Below are positions 1 to 9,223 of a stretch of DNA of 64,000 nucleotides, piece after piece. The stretch is from assembly GCF_021369635.1 (NCBI RefSeq), contig NZ_JAJNBZ010000001.1, positions 434,001-498,000 of the forward strand, written 5' to 3'. The stretch's first letter is position 1. Every line of letters starts with the position of its first letter. This DNA is from Paenibacillus profundus (GTDB lineage Bacteria; Bacillota; Bacilli; Paenibacillales; Paenibacillaceae). A program made the position numbers and the translations under genes. The notes below the pieces were generated by a model, which saw nothing but the letters and a program-made list of their open reading frames with translations, ran no database searches and was not told the origin of the DNA.

Positions 1-544
1 CAAAGAGCAGTATCCGGCACTTGTTGAGGAGCTTATCCCGAACGTTCTGACTATCGGTGACGTGCAGAAAGTGTTGGCGAAGCTGCTGCGGGAGAAAATT
101 TCGATTCGCGATTTGGTGACCATCTTCGAAACACTGGCTGATTACGGCACGTATACGAAGGATCCGGATGTGCTTACGGAATACGTTCGTCAGGCGCTGG
201 CGCGTCAGATTACGCAGCAGTATGCCGTACCGGGTGAAACGCTGCGTGTCATTACGGTAGGGCCTTCACTTGAAAAGAAAATAGCCGAAAGCGTGCAGCA
301 GAACGAGCACGGATCGTATCTCGTCATGGATCCAAGCATGACTCAGCAAGTGTATCAACGGGTCAGCGAGCAAGTACAGCGGTTGCTGCAATCGGGGCAC
401 TCCCCAGTCGTACTTGCATCACCTACGATACGCATGTATTTGCGCCAGTTAATGGAACGAGCTATGCAGGATATCCCGGTGTTGTCTTACAATGAGCTCG
501 AACCGAATGTTGAAATTCAAAGCGTCGGAGTGGTGAATGTATGA
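1..544 (+). CDS. flhA: FlhA, flagellar type III export protein (3' end only)
   Basis: The reading frame is open from base 2 and ends at 544, giving the last 180 residues of FlhA; the N-terminal membrane domain lies outside the window. What is seen is the cytoplasmic domain, including the SIRDLVTIFETLADY stretch typical of FlhA/InvA-family export gates. FlhA forms the export-gate ring of the flagellar secretion apparatus and docks chaperone-substrate complexes. Its stop overlaps the flhF start by 4 nt (ATGA), so the two are translationally coupled. Identification rests on this domain and on the following flhF-flhG-che order, which matches the end of the Bacillus fla/che operon. Confidence 0.93.
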   Translation, partial: KEQYPALVEELIPNVLTIGDVQKVLAKLLREKISIRDLVTIFETLADYGTYTKDPDVLTEYVRQALARQITQQYAVPGETLRVITVGPSLEKKIAESVQQNEHGSYLVMDPSMTQQVYQRVSEQVQRLLQSGHSPVVLASPTIRMYLRQLMERAMQDIPVLSYNELEPNVEIQSVGVVNV

Positions 545-1902
545 GAGTAAAAAAATACATCGTTGACACCATGCCCGAGGCAATGAGCCAAATTCGCCAT
601 GAATTAGGGCAGGATGCGGTCATTGTCAGCACGAAGGAAGTACGAGCGGGCGGATTTCTCGGTATGTTCCGCAAGCGTTGCATCGAAGTCGTTGCCGCTG
701 TGGACGAACAGGAGAAAACGGAACGGACGCGTTCAAGCGCGTCTTCGCTTCAGGAGACAGCAGGCGCAAAGTCATACGTATCGTCCTCCATGGCGCGCTC
801 GGCGTACAGCGGTAAGAGAGAAGCTCTTACCGCTGTACGGCCTGCCGGACCTCGACACGATTCGGCACAAACCATGAACCGCGCGCCCACAGAACATTCG
901 TCAGCTGCACCAAGTCCTGTCGGCGTATTACCGTATTCCAGGGAGGAAGAAGAGAGACAGCGGGATCTGAACGCATTCCAAGATGCGGTAATGCAGGCTC
1001 GTCTGCAGGAAGCCGCCTCTGCGAGCTTGCCTGCAGATGACGGCTGGCAAAACGAATTTAATGAAATGAAGCTCATGATGCGTAAAGTGATGCAGCGTGT
1101 CAATCACGACAATTGGCCAGACAGTATGCATGAAATGAAGCAGAGCTTGCTAGATCAGGGCGTAGCGAACGAGCTAGCTTACCGAATCGTGCAGGAAGCA
1201 TGGGAGAAATGCCAAATCAACCGGATTGAGCAGCCCGAAATATCGGTGATAAGGTCCTATGTCCGCGACATTGTAAAAGAACAGCTGCAGTCTCATGAAG
1301 TGAACGGCTTAACATCCGCGACGCGAATCGTATACATGGTCGGACCTACGGGTGTCGGTAAGACGACGACCATTGCAAAGCTTGCTGCAGATCAGATGTT
1401 CCATCATCAGCGGCGGGTTGGCCTTATCACATCGGATACTTATCGGATCGCGGCCGTTGAACAGCTTAGAACGTATGCTTCCATATTGAATGTGCCGATC
1501 GAAGTCGCCACCTCGCCGAGCGATACGGGGCGGGCACTGCAAGCGCTCCAAGGCTGTGACCTCATCCTAATGGACACTGCGGGGCGCAATTTCCGTAACG
1601 ACATGTTCGTTAACGAGTTGAACACGATGCTCAAGCCGCTGCCTGACAGCGAGACCTTTTTAGTGCTCAGCTTGACGTCGAAGACGGAAGACATGATGTC
1701 CATTCTGGAACGTTTCTCAAGACAGCGTGTCGACCGAATCATTTTTACGAAAGCCGACGAGACGGACACCTACGGTTCAATGCTTAACTTGGCGGATCGA
1801 ACATCGATTCCGTTCAGTTATATCACTACAGGTCAAAACGTGCCTGATGATATCAAATCGTTTCATGTGGACGAGGTCGTGCGTTGGATCGTAGGAGATT
1901 AA
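541..1902 (+). CDS. flhF: FlhF, SRP-type GTPase for flagellar placement
   Basis: 453 residues. The N-terminal B domain starts MRVKKYIVDTMPEAMSQI. A long, poorly conserved linker follows (about 65-200), then the NG GTPase domain with a Walker A motif GPTGVGKTTT near residue 268, a DTAGR G3 motif and a TKADE G4 motif. FlhF is a membrane-associated GTPase related to Ffh/FtsY that recruits early flagellar components and sets flagellum position and number with FlhG. The start overlaps the flhA stop by 4 nt and flhG follows 3 nt after the stop, so this is one transcription unit. The linker is longer than in many homologues but contains no frameshift. Confidence 0.95.
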   Translation: MRVKKYIVDTMPEAMSQIRHELGQDAVIVSTKEVRAGGFLGMFRKRCIEVVAAVDEQEKTERTRSSASSLQETAGAKSYVSSSMARSAYSGKREALTAVRPAGPRHDSAQTMNRAPTEHSSAAPSPVGVLPYSREEEERQRDLNAFQDAVMQARLQEAASASLPADDGWQNEFNEMKLMMRKVMQRVNHDNWPDSMHEMKQSLLDQGVANELAYRIVQEAWEKCQINRIEQPEISVIRSYVRDIVKEQLQSHEVNGLTSATRIVYMVGPTGVGKTTTIAKLAADQMFHHQRRVGLITSDTYRIAAVEQLRTYASILNVPIEVATSPSDTGRALQALQGCDLILMDTAGRNFRNDMFVNELNTMLKPLPDSETFLVLSLTSKTEDMMSILERFSRQRVDRIIFTKADETDTYGSMLNLADRTSIPFSYITTGQNVPDDIKSFHVDEVVRWIVGD

Positions 1903-1905
1903 CTT

Positions 1906-2808
1906 ATGATGAACGACCAGGCGCAAGCATTACGAAGATTAGTGAAATCAAAGCGGTCGGACGCGAATGATGCGCCGCCGCACGAGCATCCGAAGTCAGG
2001 TGGAGCACGGGTAGTTACGGTAACCAGCGGAAAGGGCGGTGTAGGGAAATCCAATTTTACATTGAATTTTGCCCTATCGCTGCAGGAAGCGGGTTACCGC
2101 ACTCTCGTCTTTGATGCTGATATCGGTATGGCGAACATTGATGTCCTTCTGGGGAGCCCGGCATCGTCGAATCTGGTTCACGTTGTGCAGCAGCGCAAGA
2201 CGCTGCAGGATATTATCCAGATCGGGCCCTTGGGCATGCATTACATTCCAGGCGGTTCAGGATTTCAAGATTTGCTGGAACTGCCTTCCGAGCAAATCGA
2301 CAAGCTGCTCACCGAGATGGAGAGTTGGTCCGAGCGTTATGACATCATCTTGTTTGATACGGGGGCCGGTCTAAGCAAAGAAACGATTCGCTTTATTCTG
2401 GCGGCGGATGAAACGTTTGTCGTAACGACCCCTGAGCCGACGGCAATCGCGGATGCTTACGCATTGATCAAAATCGTGAACGGCATGGGTCACGGGACAG
2501 ACTTTAGGCTGGTCGTCAATCGGGCGGCCGATTGGAAGGAAGGCAGTCAGACCGCTGAACGTCTATCGTCTGTCGCCCGGAGGTTCTTGCATCAATCGAT
2601 ACCGACTTTGGGTGTTCTGTATGACGATCCTCATGTCATGCAAGCCGTGAAGAAGCAAACGCCATTCTGCTTGCTGTATCCGCAGAGCAAGGCGTCCCTG
2701 CAAATCCGCGAGCTTGCGAAGTCCTATATCAATGGATCGGACCCGGCGGAACCGAACGGCGGAGTAAAGCAATTTATTCGAAATTGGCTGCGGCGCTGGT
2801 CATCATAG
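1906..2808 (+). CDS. flhG: FlhG (YlxH/FleN), MinD-like flagellar number ATPase
   Basis: 300 residues, ParA/MinD superfamily. The deviant Walker A motif KGGVGKSN is near residue 45, followed by a FDADIGMANID stretch and a FDTGAG switch region. FlhG stimulates FlhF GTPase activity and restricts flagellar number. A GGAG Shine-Dalgarno lies just before the start; the second ATG directly follows the first, and either could be used. The N-terminus (QALRRL) resembles the short activator helix of FlhG proteins that contacts FlhF. It sits directly between flhF and cheB as in Bacillus. Confidence 0.93.
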   Translation: MMNDQAQALRRLVKSKRSDANDAPPHEHPKSGGARVVTVTSGKGGVGKSNFTLNFALSLQEAGYRTLVFDADIGMANIDVLLGSPASSNLVHVVQQRKTLQDIIQIGPLGMHYIPGGSGFQDLLELPSEQIDKLLTEMESWSERYDIILFDTGAGLSKETIRFILAADETFVVTTPEPTAIADAYALIKIVNGMGHGTDFRLVVNRAADWKEGSQTAERLSSVARRFLHQSIPTLGVLYDDPHVMQAVKKQTPFCLLYPQSKASLQIRELAKSYINGSDPAEPNGGVKQFIRNWLRRWSS

Positions 2809-2843
2809 ACAGATGTCCACACCATAATGGAGCGTGATGAGAA

Positions 2844-4181
2844 TTGGCAACGAAGAAGAAAGTGCTCGTCGTGGACGACTCGGCCTTCATGCGAACTATT
2901 ATTTCGGATTTAATTGTGCGGGATCCTTCTTTCGAGATTGCGGGTACAGCCCGTCATGGATTGGAAGCGGTAGATAAGGTGAAGGAATTAAAGCCTGATG
3001 CGGTAACTCTTGATGTGGAGATGCCCGTCCAAAATGGACTTGAGGCACTGCGCCGTATTATGGCTGAAGCACCAACACCGGTAATCATGTTATCGAGCTT
3101 GACCGAAGAAGGTCGTTCGGAGACGCTATCCGCTCTGGAATACGGCGCATATGATTTCGTATGCAAGCCGAGTCCAGCGGGAGGTACCGGGGACATTCAT
3201 AAAGTAGGCGAAATGCTAATCGAGAAGCTGCATACGGCTATCGCTTCCGAGGAGCGAAGACGGCAGCTTGAGGAGCTTCGACAGCAGAGACTTGCGAGGG
3301 AAGCGTCTCTCACCTCCAAAGCTATGGAGCCTTCCCGACCCATTCCACGAGAGAAGAAGCCGTTGTCTCTGCCGGATAGGAGCCATCAAGCAGCTAACAA
3401 CCGCGATGAAATAACGTCGAGCAGGTTGGCGAAGAAGGCAGTTCCTCAACGCCTGCACGGATATCGTAAGGGGGCAGATCAAGAGCTGGATGTGAACCAT
3501 CGCTCTATGAAGCCTGTAGCGGATCCCGTTCCGGAAGCGAAACCGCTATCCCGATCCAACGTGGAGAAGCCAGGAGTCAGAGGGATGAAAGGGCGTACCA
3601 CTTCCTTCGAACATATCATTGCGATCGGAACGTCAACCGGCGGACCGCGCGCGTTAAAGCAGTTATTGACTGATTTGCCGAAGGGATTGCCTGCTCCGGT
3701 TCTCATCGTTCAGCATATGCCGCCGAACTTTACGAAGTCGCTAGCCGAGCGATTAAATACATACAGCGAGCTAGAGGTAAGAGAAGCTCAAGATGGGGAA
3801 GTCTTGCAAGCGGGCGTGGCGTATATCGCTCCTGGCGGTTTGCACATGACTGCCACCAAGAAAACCGATGGCAACTATGCCATTTCATTAAATAAATCAG
3901 AACCGCGATCTGGACATCGTCCTTCCGTTGACATGTTATTCGAATCGCTGTTGCCGTTCCATCAGCTTGAGCGCCATATCGTGCTCTTGACTGGGATGGG
4001 GAGTGACGGCGCTAGGATGATGCGCCAATTGGCCGATGAAGGCGTAACTTCCACCTTCGTGGAGAGTGAAGAAAGCTGTGTCGTATTCGGCATGCCGCGT
4101 GCAGCCATTGAGCTCGGGTGTGTGTCGCATATCGTTCCATTGAGAGACATGGCAGGCGCTATCATGAACGCGGTGAAATGA
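2844..4181 (+). CDS. cheB: CheB, chemotaxis methylesterase/deamidase
   Basis: 445 residues starting at TTG. An N-terminal receiver domain has the phospho-acceptor Asp near 57 (DVEMPVQNG). The C-terminal methylesterase domain has the catalytic Ser in GTSTGGPRAL near 264, a following HMPPNFT segment and a GMGSDGA segment. CheB removes methyl groups from chemoreceptors and deamidates them when phosphorylated by CheA. The linker between domains (about 130-250) is long, basic and low in predicted structure, making the protein clearly longer than the usual ~350 residues. The start has only a modest GGAG upstream. It opens the chemotaxis part of the operon. Confidence 0.95.
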   Translation: MATKKKVLVVDDSAFMRTIISDLIVRDPSFEIAGTARHGLEAVDKVKELKPDAVTLDVEMPVQNGLEALRRIMAEAPTPVIMLSSLTEEGRSETLSALEYGAYDFVCKPSPAGGTGDIHKVGEMLIEKLHTAIASEERRRQLEELRQQRLAREASLTSKAMEPSRPIPREKKPLSLPDRSHQAANNRDEITSSRLAKKAVPQRLHGYRKGADQELDVNHRSMKPVADPVPEAKPLSRSNVEKPGVRGMKGRTTSFEHIIAIGTSTGGPRALKQLLTDLPKGLPAPVLIVQHMPPNFTKSLAERLNTYSELEVREAQDGEVLQAGVAYIAPGGLHMTATKKTDGNYAISLNKSEPRSGHRPSVDMLFESLLPFHQLERHIVLLTGMGSDGARMMRQLADEGVTSTFVESEESCVVFGMPRAAIELGCVSHIVPLRDMAGAIMNAVK

Positions 4182-4222
4182 AGACGCAAAGTAGTGCAAA
4201 TCGTTAAAGGGGGTGTTCGAAC

Positions 4223-6319
4223 ATGGATTTAAACCAGTATTTATCCATGTTTATTGACGAAGCGAACGACCATTTGCAAGCGTTGAACGAGCACATGCTA
4301 GAGTTAGAGAGTCAGCCGGACGATGTCAGCATTGTTCAAGTCATCTTCCGTTCCGCTCACACATTAAAGGGTATGTCGGCGACCATGGGCTTTGAAGACT
4401 TGGCATCCTTAACCCATCAGATGGAAAATGTGCTTGATATGGTGCGCAATCATCAGCTATCGATGGATGACTTCATCTTCGATACGCTCTTCCGCAGCTT
4501 GGATGCGCTGGAAGCAATGGTCGGAGATATTACGAACGGCGGCGAAGGAAAGGCGGATGTGACTGAGATTGTCGCTTCGCTGCAATCCATCGTATCGGGT
4601 GATTACAAGAAAGAAAAGAGTGCTGACGAGTCTGCTTCCGAGCAAGAAACGTCAGCCCAAAGCGAGTCCTTAGACGAGTTCCAGCGCAGCATTCTGGAAC
4701 AATCGCTTGAAGCAGGGATGCACGTCTACCATATTCGAGTCGAGCTGAGAGAAGACTGCGTGCTGAAAGCAGCGCGGGCGTACATGGTATTTCAAGTGCT
4801 GAGTCAGTACGGGGAAGTGGTGAAATCCGCACCGCCAGCTCAGGATATCGAGCAGGATAAGTTCGACAGCGGCTTCTCTATATTTTTCGTCAGTCAAACC
4901 GAGCTGGAGCAGCTTAAGCACGAAGTTGGACAAGTGTCCGAGCTTGAGTCTGTAGAAATCAAAGATATGACGCTGGAAGATGTGCGTCAATGGAATCAGC
5001 GTGCAGATGAAGTCCATACTTCAGCCAAAGAGACGGCGGCGACTGCAGTGAAGCCTGCTGTAGAGCAAGACAAGCCGAAGTCTGCTCCGACGGCATCACC
5101 AGCTAGCACGACGCAGGCTGCGGCCAAGAAAAGCTCGGCGTCACCTGCACCGAACAAAGCGGTTCAGAATCGCACGATTCGAGTAGACATCGAGCGATTG
5201 GATGTACTGATGAATTTATTAAGCGAGATGCTGATCGATCGCGTACGCTTGGAGCAATTGGCAGGCGAGTTGAAACAGCACGATTTGACAGAAACCGTCG
5301 AACATTTAGTGCGTGTCAGTTCAGACTTGCAAAATATCGTCTTGAAGATGCGGATGGTTCCGGTAGATGTTGTATTCAGCCGCTTCCCGCGTATGGTTCG
5401 CGACTTGGCGAAATCACTCGATAAAAAAGTCGATTTTATTATTACGGGTGCCGATACCGAGATGGATCGGACCGTTATCGATGAGATTGGCGATCCGCTT
5501 GTGCATTTGCTTCGGAATGCAGTCGACCATGGTGTCGAGTCCATCGAGGAGCGCATTGCGAAGGGGAAATCAGAGACAGGCACGGTGCAATTGCGTGCGT
5601 ACCAAAGCGGAAATCATGTCTTCATCGAAATTGAGGAAGATGGTCACGGCATTGACCGTGACAAAATTTTGAGCAAGGCAATGAAGAACGGTATTGTCAG
5701 TCCTGACAAAGCGGCTTCTCTAAGCGATGAACAAGTGTATCAGCTTTTGTTCGCTTCTGGATTCAGTACGGCGGACAAAGTATCCGACGTCTCCGGACGC
5801 GGAGTGGGTCTAGACGTGGTGAAATCCAAAATTGCGTCACTCGGCGGACATGTCATTGTCGAATCGAAGTTGGGACAAGGCACGACATTTATCGTTCAGC
5901 TTCCGCTCACGCTTTCTATCTTGTCGGCGATGCTGTTCACGCTGGGCACTGAGAAGTACGCGATTCCGTTAACCTCGATTGTAGAGACCGGATTGGTACA
6001 GAAAGACGATATTCGCCGACTTCATGGCGGCATTCGCATGATTGATTACCGCGATAGCGTCATTCCGCTCTTATCGCTTAGTGCGCTGTTCGATTGTGCC
6101 AGCTATTCCGATATGGATGAAGATGAAATCGAGATTATTATCATTCGCAAAGGGGAGCGCCTTGCAGCGCTTGCCGTCGATGACTTCGTCGGTCAAAACG
6201 AAATTGTGTTGAAGCCGCTTGGCAACTACTTAAAGAACACCCCGGGCATTTCGGGCGCGACGATTCTGGGAGATGGACAAGTCGCATTAATCATCGATCC
6301 GAACGCGTTGCTTAAATAA
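4223..6319 (+). CDS. cheA: CheA, chemotaxis histidine kinase
   Basis: 698 residues with the full CheA layout. P1 HPt has phospho-His 46 in RSAHTLKGM. A P2-like region is followed by an Ala/Pro/Lys-rich linker (about 255-315). P3 dimerisation is followed by the P4 kinase with N box HLLRNAVDHG, a DGHGID G1 box and SGRGVGLDVV. The P5 CheW-like domain is C-terminal. CheA phosphorylates CheB and CheY in response to receptor state. A strong AAGGGGGTG Shine-Dalgarno precedes the ATG. cheW, cheC and cheD follow; no cheY or cheR is present in this window. Confidence 0.97.
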   Translation: MDLNQYLSMFIDEANDHLQALNEHMLELESQPDDVSIVQVIFRSAHTLKGMSATMGFEDLASLTHQMENVLDMVRNHQLSMDDFIFDTLFRSLDALEAMVGDITNGGEGKADVTEIVASLQSIVSGDYKKEKSADESASEQETSAQSESLDEFQRSILEQSLEAGMHVYHIRVELREDCVLKAARAYMVFQVLSQYGEVVKSAPPAQDIEQDKFDSGFSIFFVSQTELEQLKHEVGQVSELESVEIKDMTLEDVRQWNQRADEVHTSAKETAATAVKPAVEQDKPKSAPTASPASTTQAAAKKSSASPAPNKAVQNRTIRVDIERLDVLMNLLSEMLIDRVRLEQLAGELKQHDLTETVEHLVRVSSDLQNIVLKMRMVPVDVVFSRFPRMVRDLAKSLDKKVDFIITGADTEMDRTVIDEIGDPLVHLLRNAVDHGVESIEERIAKGKSETGTVQLRAYQSGNHVFIEIEEDGHGIDRDKILSKAMKNGIVSPDKAASLSDEQVYQLLFASGFSTADKVSDVSGRGVGLDVVKSKIASLGGHVIVESKLGQGTTFIVQLPLTLSILSAMLFTLGTEKYAIPLTSIVETGLVQKDDIRRLHGGIRMIDYRDSVIPLLSLSALFDCASYSDMDEDEIEIIIIRKGERLAALAVDDFVGQNEIVLKPLGNYLKNTPGISGATILGDGQVALIIDPNALLK

Positions 6320-6361
6320 GAAGGCCCACTCGTTGCATATCAAGCTTGAGGAGGATATGAC

Positions 6362-6823
6362 ATGGCAGAGGAAATTAAAGTCGTTGTCTTTACGTTAGGA
6401 CAGGAAGAGTATGGTATTGAAGTAGAAAAGGTGAAGACGATCGAGCGCATGATGCCGATTACCCGCGTGCCGAAGACGTTTGATTTCATTAAAGGCGTTA
6501 TCAATCTCCGGGGCGTAGTCGTGCCTGTCATTGAACTGCGCGGCAGATTCGGGATGGCTGAAGAAGAGCATACGGATCAGACGCGAGTCATTATCGTCGC
6601 GCATGATGAAATGGAAGTCGGCTTCATCGTTGATAGTGCGAGTGACGTCATAGACATCACTTCAGATGATATCGAGCCCGCTCCTGAAGTCGTCGGAGGC
6701 ATTCAAGCGAAATATTTGCGCGGCGTCGCCAAATTTGGAGATAATCGCTTGTTGATTATGCTGAACTTGGCCGAAGTATTAAACAAAAGCGAAATAATTA
6801 AGTTAGAACAACTCGAGGCATAA
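6362..6823 (+). CDS. cheW: CheW, chemotaxis coupling protein
   Basis: 153 residues forming a single CheW-like SH3-type domain: an N-terminal beta strand KVVVFTLGQEEYGIEVEKV, then FDFIKGVINLRGVVVPVIEL, a hallmark of the family. CheW couples methyl-accepting chemoreceptors to CheA at the cell pole. A GAGGAGG Shine-Dalgarno lies just upstream of the ATG. It follows cheA by 42 nt and precedes cheC by 4 nt, the Bacillus order. Confidence 0.96.
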   Translation: MAEEIKVVVFTLGQEEYGIEVEKVKTIERMMPITRVPKTFDFIKGVINLRGVVVPVIELRGRFGMAEEEHTDQTRVIIVAHDEMEVGFIVDSASDVIDITSDDIEPAPEVVGGIQAKYLRGVAKFGDNRLLIMLNLAEVLNKSEIIKLEQLEA

Positions 6824-6827
6824 AGCT

Positions 6828-7448
6828 GTGCATTTGTACGAACGTCTCGGAGAATACAAGATGGATGTGTTAAAGGAAGTGGGCAATATTGGTGCCGGCA
6901 ACGCCGCAACGGCACTCTCCCACCTCCTTAACCGTCCTATCGACATGGCGGTTCCTAAAGTAAGGTTGGTCCCGTTTGAGTGCATCGCCGATGAAGTCGG
7001 GGGTGCAGAACAGGTTGTGATAGCCATCTACTTTCGTGTGGAGGGTGAAGCATCGAGTCATCTCTTTTTTATGTTTGAACTGGAACCGGCAAAGAAGTTG
7101 TTGTCGAATTTGGAGTTCTTCCCTGCAGGAGAAGAACAAGCGTTCTCAGAAATGGAAATATCCGCGCTTTCCGAGATTGGCAACATTTTAGCCGGGTCGT
7201 ATTTGTCTTCCCTGGCAGATTTCACCCGTCTGTCGATGTCGCCGACCGTGCCACAACTGGCGATTGACATGGCAGGGGCCGTGCTGAACTACGGTATTTT
7301 GCAATATGGGGAGATGGGAGACAGTGCACTATTAATCGATACAAAGTTTTTGGAAGGCTGCGATGAAGTGCAAGGAACCTTTTTCTTAATACCTGACCCG
7401 GACTCTTTTTCAAAAATATTTGCTGCATTGGGAGTGCCATTCGAATGA
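6828..7448 (+). CDS. cheC: CheC, CheY-P phosphatase/adaptation protein
   Basis: 206 residues starting at GTG. Two repeated CheC active-site motifs are visible: EVGNIGAGNAATALS near residue 16 and SEIGNILAGSYLSSLADF near 110, each with the E..N pair used for CheY-P dephosphorylation. The start has only a weak Shine-Dalgarno and lies 4 nt after the cheW stop, suggesting translational coupling. The stop overlaps cheD by 4 nt. In Bacillus, CheC binds CheD and links CheY-P level to receptor deamidation; the adjacent pair here implies the same circuit. Confidence 0.95.
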   Translation: MHLYERLGEYKMDVLKEVGNIGAGNAATALSHLLNRPIDMAVPKVRLVPFECIADEVGGAEQVVIAIYFRVEGEASSHLFFMFELEPAKKLLSNLEFFPAGEEQAFSEMEISALSEIGNILAGSYLSSLADFTRLSMSPTVPQLAIDMAGAVLNYGILQYGEMGDSALLIDTKFLEGCDEVQGTFFLIPDPDSFSKIFAALGVPFE

Positions 7449-7939
7449 TTGAAGAGTCCACGGTTGTTAAAGTCGGCATGGCCGACTTGAATGTGTGCCT
7501 TACAGGCTCCATACGCACGACCGGTTTAGGCTCTTGTGTCGGATTGACTTTGTATGACCCCGTTGCCCATATTGCCGGCATGGCGCATGTCATGCTGCCA
7601 TCTTCGGACATTGCACGCGAAGGCGTGCGCAACATTGCGAAATATGCCGACACTGCTGTTCCTGAACTGATTCGACGTATGACGCTAGAAGGAGCCAAAT
7701 TAACACGATTACAAGCCAAAATGGCGGGCGGTGCGCAAATGTTTGCGTTCGCTTCTAACAATGACATGATGCGCATCGGACCGCGTAATGTGGAATCTTG
7801 CAAGCAAATGCTGCAAAAACACGGTATACCTCTTTTGGCAGAGGATACGGGCGGAAATTACGGACGTACAATTGAACTGCGCTGCGGAGATGGAATGTTG
7901 AACATTCGCAGTGTACAGTTAGGTGTAAAGGAAATATAA
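7445..7939 (+). CDS. cheD: CheD, chemoreceptor glutamine deamidase
   Basis: 164 residues. The catalytic Cys is in TGLGSCVGLTLYD and the His in AGMAHVMLPSS, the conserved CheD Cys-His pair; a third conserved region is KMAGGAQMF. CheD deamidates specific receptor glutamines and is sequestered by CheC. The ATG overlaps the cheC stop (ATGA), indicating coupled translation in stoichiometric amounts. Confidence 0.95.
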   Translation: MIEESTVVKVGMADLNVCLTGSIRTTGLGSCVGLTLYDPVAHIAGMAHVMLPSSDIAREGVRNIAKYADTAVPELIRRMTLEGAKLTRLQAKMAGGAQMFAFASNNDMMRIGPRNVESCKQMLQKHGIPLLAEDTGGNYGRTIELRCGDGMLNIRSVQLGVKEI

Positions 7940-7942
7940 GCC

Positions 7943-8368
7943 ATGATAGGAACAATACGCTGGAATATTATTTTTGGAGCTGTCGGATTTGTCGTTACAT
8001 TTCTTGCTTCTTCGAGCAACAATGTATGGACGACTAGCCTCATAAGAGGAATCATTGCCCTTTGTATCTGGTTTGCGCTTGGATTTGCGCTCAGATTTAT
8101 CGCCGGTCTATTGCAGCAGCCACAGCAAGATAAAGGCTCCGACCACGAGATGGCGGACAAAGGACAGACGGTGGATATGACAACACCAGATGAAAGTGAT
8201 ATGCTGCATGATTTGTTAAGGACGAAGCCGAGCGAAGAGAAGCATGCCGATCGGGAAGACGATAACGGAAACGCCTTTCAGCCGTTAAACCCGCCCAAGC
8301 TCGTGACCAATCCGCAGATGGACGCGGAACAATTGGCGCAAGCTGTTCGTCACCTGACACAAAAGTAA
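7943..8368 (+). CDS. Small membrane protein between cheD and sigD
   Basis: 141 residues starting at ATG 7943, three bases after cheD. Two hydrophobic segments (about 5-25 and 30-55) suggest two membrane helices, followed by a charged, Asp/Glu-rich cytoplasmic tail. I do not recognise a named family. The C-terminal stretch (NPQMDAEQLAQAVRHLTQK) looks like a short amphipathic helix. B. subtilis has no gene between cheD and sigD, so this is an addition to the conserved operon. Position suggests a role tied to motility or to sigma-D activity at the membrane, but that is inference only. Confidence 0.8.
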   Translation: MIGTIRWNIIFGAVGFVVTFLASSSNNVWTTSLIRGIIALCIWFALGFALRFIAGLLQQPQQDKGSDHEMADKGQTVDMTTPDESDMLHDLLRTKPSEEKHADREDDNGNAFQPLNPPKLVTNPQMDAEQLAQAVRHLTQK

Positions 8369-8383
8369 GGAGGCTGACTGTCG

Positions 8384-9169
8384 GTGAGCGTACAGAAATT
8401 AAACCCATGCTCGCATGTTGAGCTATGGGAACGTTGGAAAGAACATGGAGACCTTGACGCGAGGAAACAATTAATCGAAATTCATTTGCCCATCGTTGAC
8501 TTTGTCTCGAATCGGCTTGCCGCCGGTTTGCCCCGCAACGTTAGTAAAGATGATCTCGCCAGTCATGGGGCGATGGGCCTGATCGATGCTATCGAGAAAT
8601 TCGATCATCGCAGAGGATTGCAGTTCGAAACGTATGCTTCTTGGCGCGTCCGCGGAGCCATCCTAGATGGGCTCCGTCAAGGAGACTGGGTTCCACGCTC
8701 GGTACGTGAGAAGGCGAAGAAGATCGAAGAAGCGTATCAACATTTGGAACAGCGTTATTTGCGTACTGCAACCGATGAGGAGATGAGTACGTATTTAAAC
8801 ATAGGCGAGAAAGAATTTCAAAGCATGGTTCAGGATGTATCCATCATGTCCGTATGCTCTTTGGAGGACCCGATACGGGAAGATGAGTCGGAGACGCGTA
8901 TTTCATTGTTAATCGATGAAAAGGCCAAAAATCCGGAAAGCAAAGTAAACGAGCATTACTTAAAAGAATCCTTGGTGCATGGAATTGATAAGCTGACAGA
9001 GAAAGAGCGCACTGTTATCTCACTGTTCTATTACGAAGATTTGTCATTAAGTGAAATTGCTGAAGTCATGTCCTTATCTCCATCCCGCATTTCCCAGCTG
9101 CATTCTAAGGCGATTATACGCTTGCGAACTACATTAGAGAAACATAAGAGTATGCTGCTGGAAGCGTAA
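8384..9169 (+). CDS. sigD: SigD, flagellar/motility sigma factor
   Basis: 261 residues starting at GTG, with AAGGAGG about 10 nt upstream. Sigma-70 family, FliA/SigD group: region 2 has LIDAIEKFDHRRGLQFETYASWRVRGAILDG, region 3 follows, and region 4 has LTEKERTVISLFYYEDLSLSEIAEVMSLSPSRISQLHSKA as the helix-turn-helix. It directs late flagellar, chemotaxis and autolysin genes. Location at the end of the fla/che operon makes its expression depend on distal transcription of that operon, as in B. subtilis. Confidence 0.96.
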   Translation: MSVQKLNPCSHVELWERWKEHGDLDARKQLIEIHLPIVDFVSNRLAAGLPRNVSKDDLASHGAMGLIDAIEKFDHRRGLQFETYASWRVRGAILDGLRQGDWVPRSVREKAKKIEEAYQHLEQRYLRTATDEEMSTYLNIGEKEFQSMVQDVSIMSVCSLEDPIREDESETRISLLIDEKAKNPESKVNEHYLKESLVHGIDKLTEKERTVISLFYYEDLSLSEIAEVMSLSPSRISQLHSKAIIRLRTTLEKHKSMLLEA

Positions 9170-9223
9170 TCAAGCACTGGCTGGCAAGGTTTTAAATCGA
9201 GTAGGTGGAAAGGGGGATTTTTC

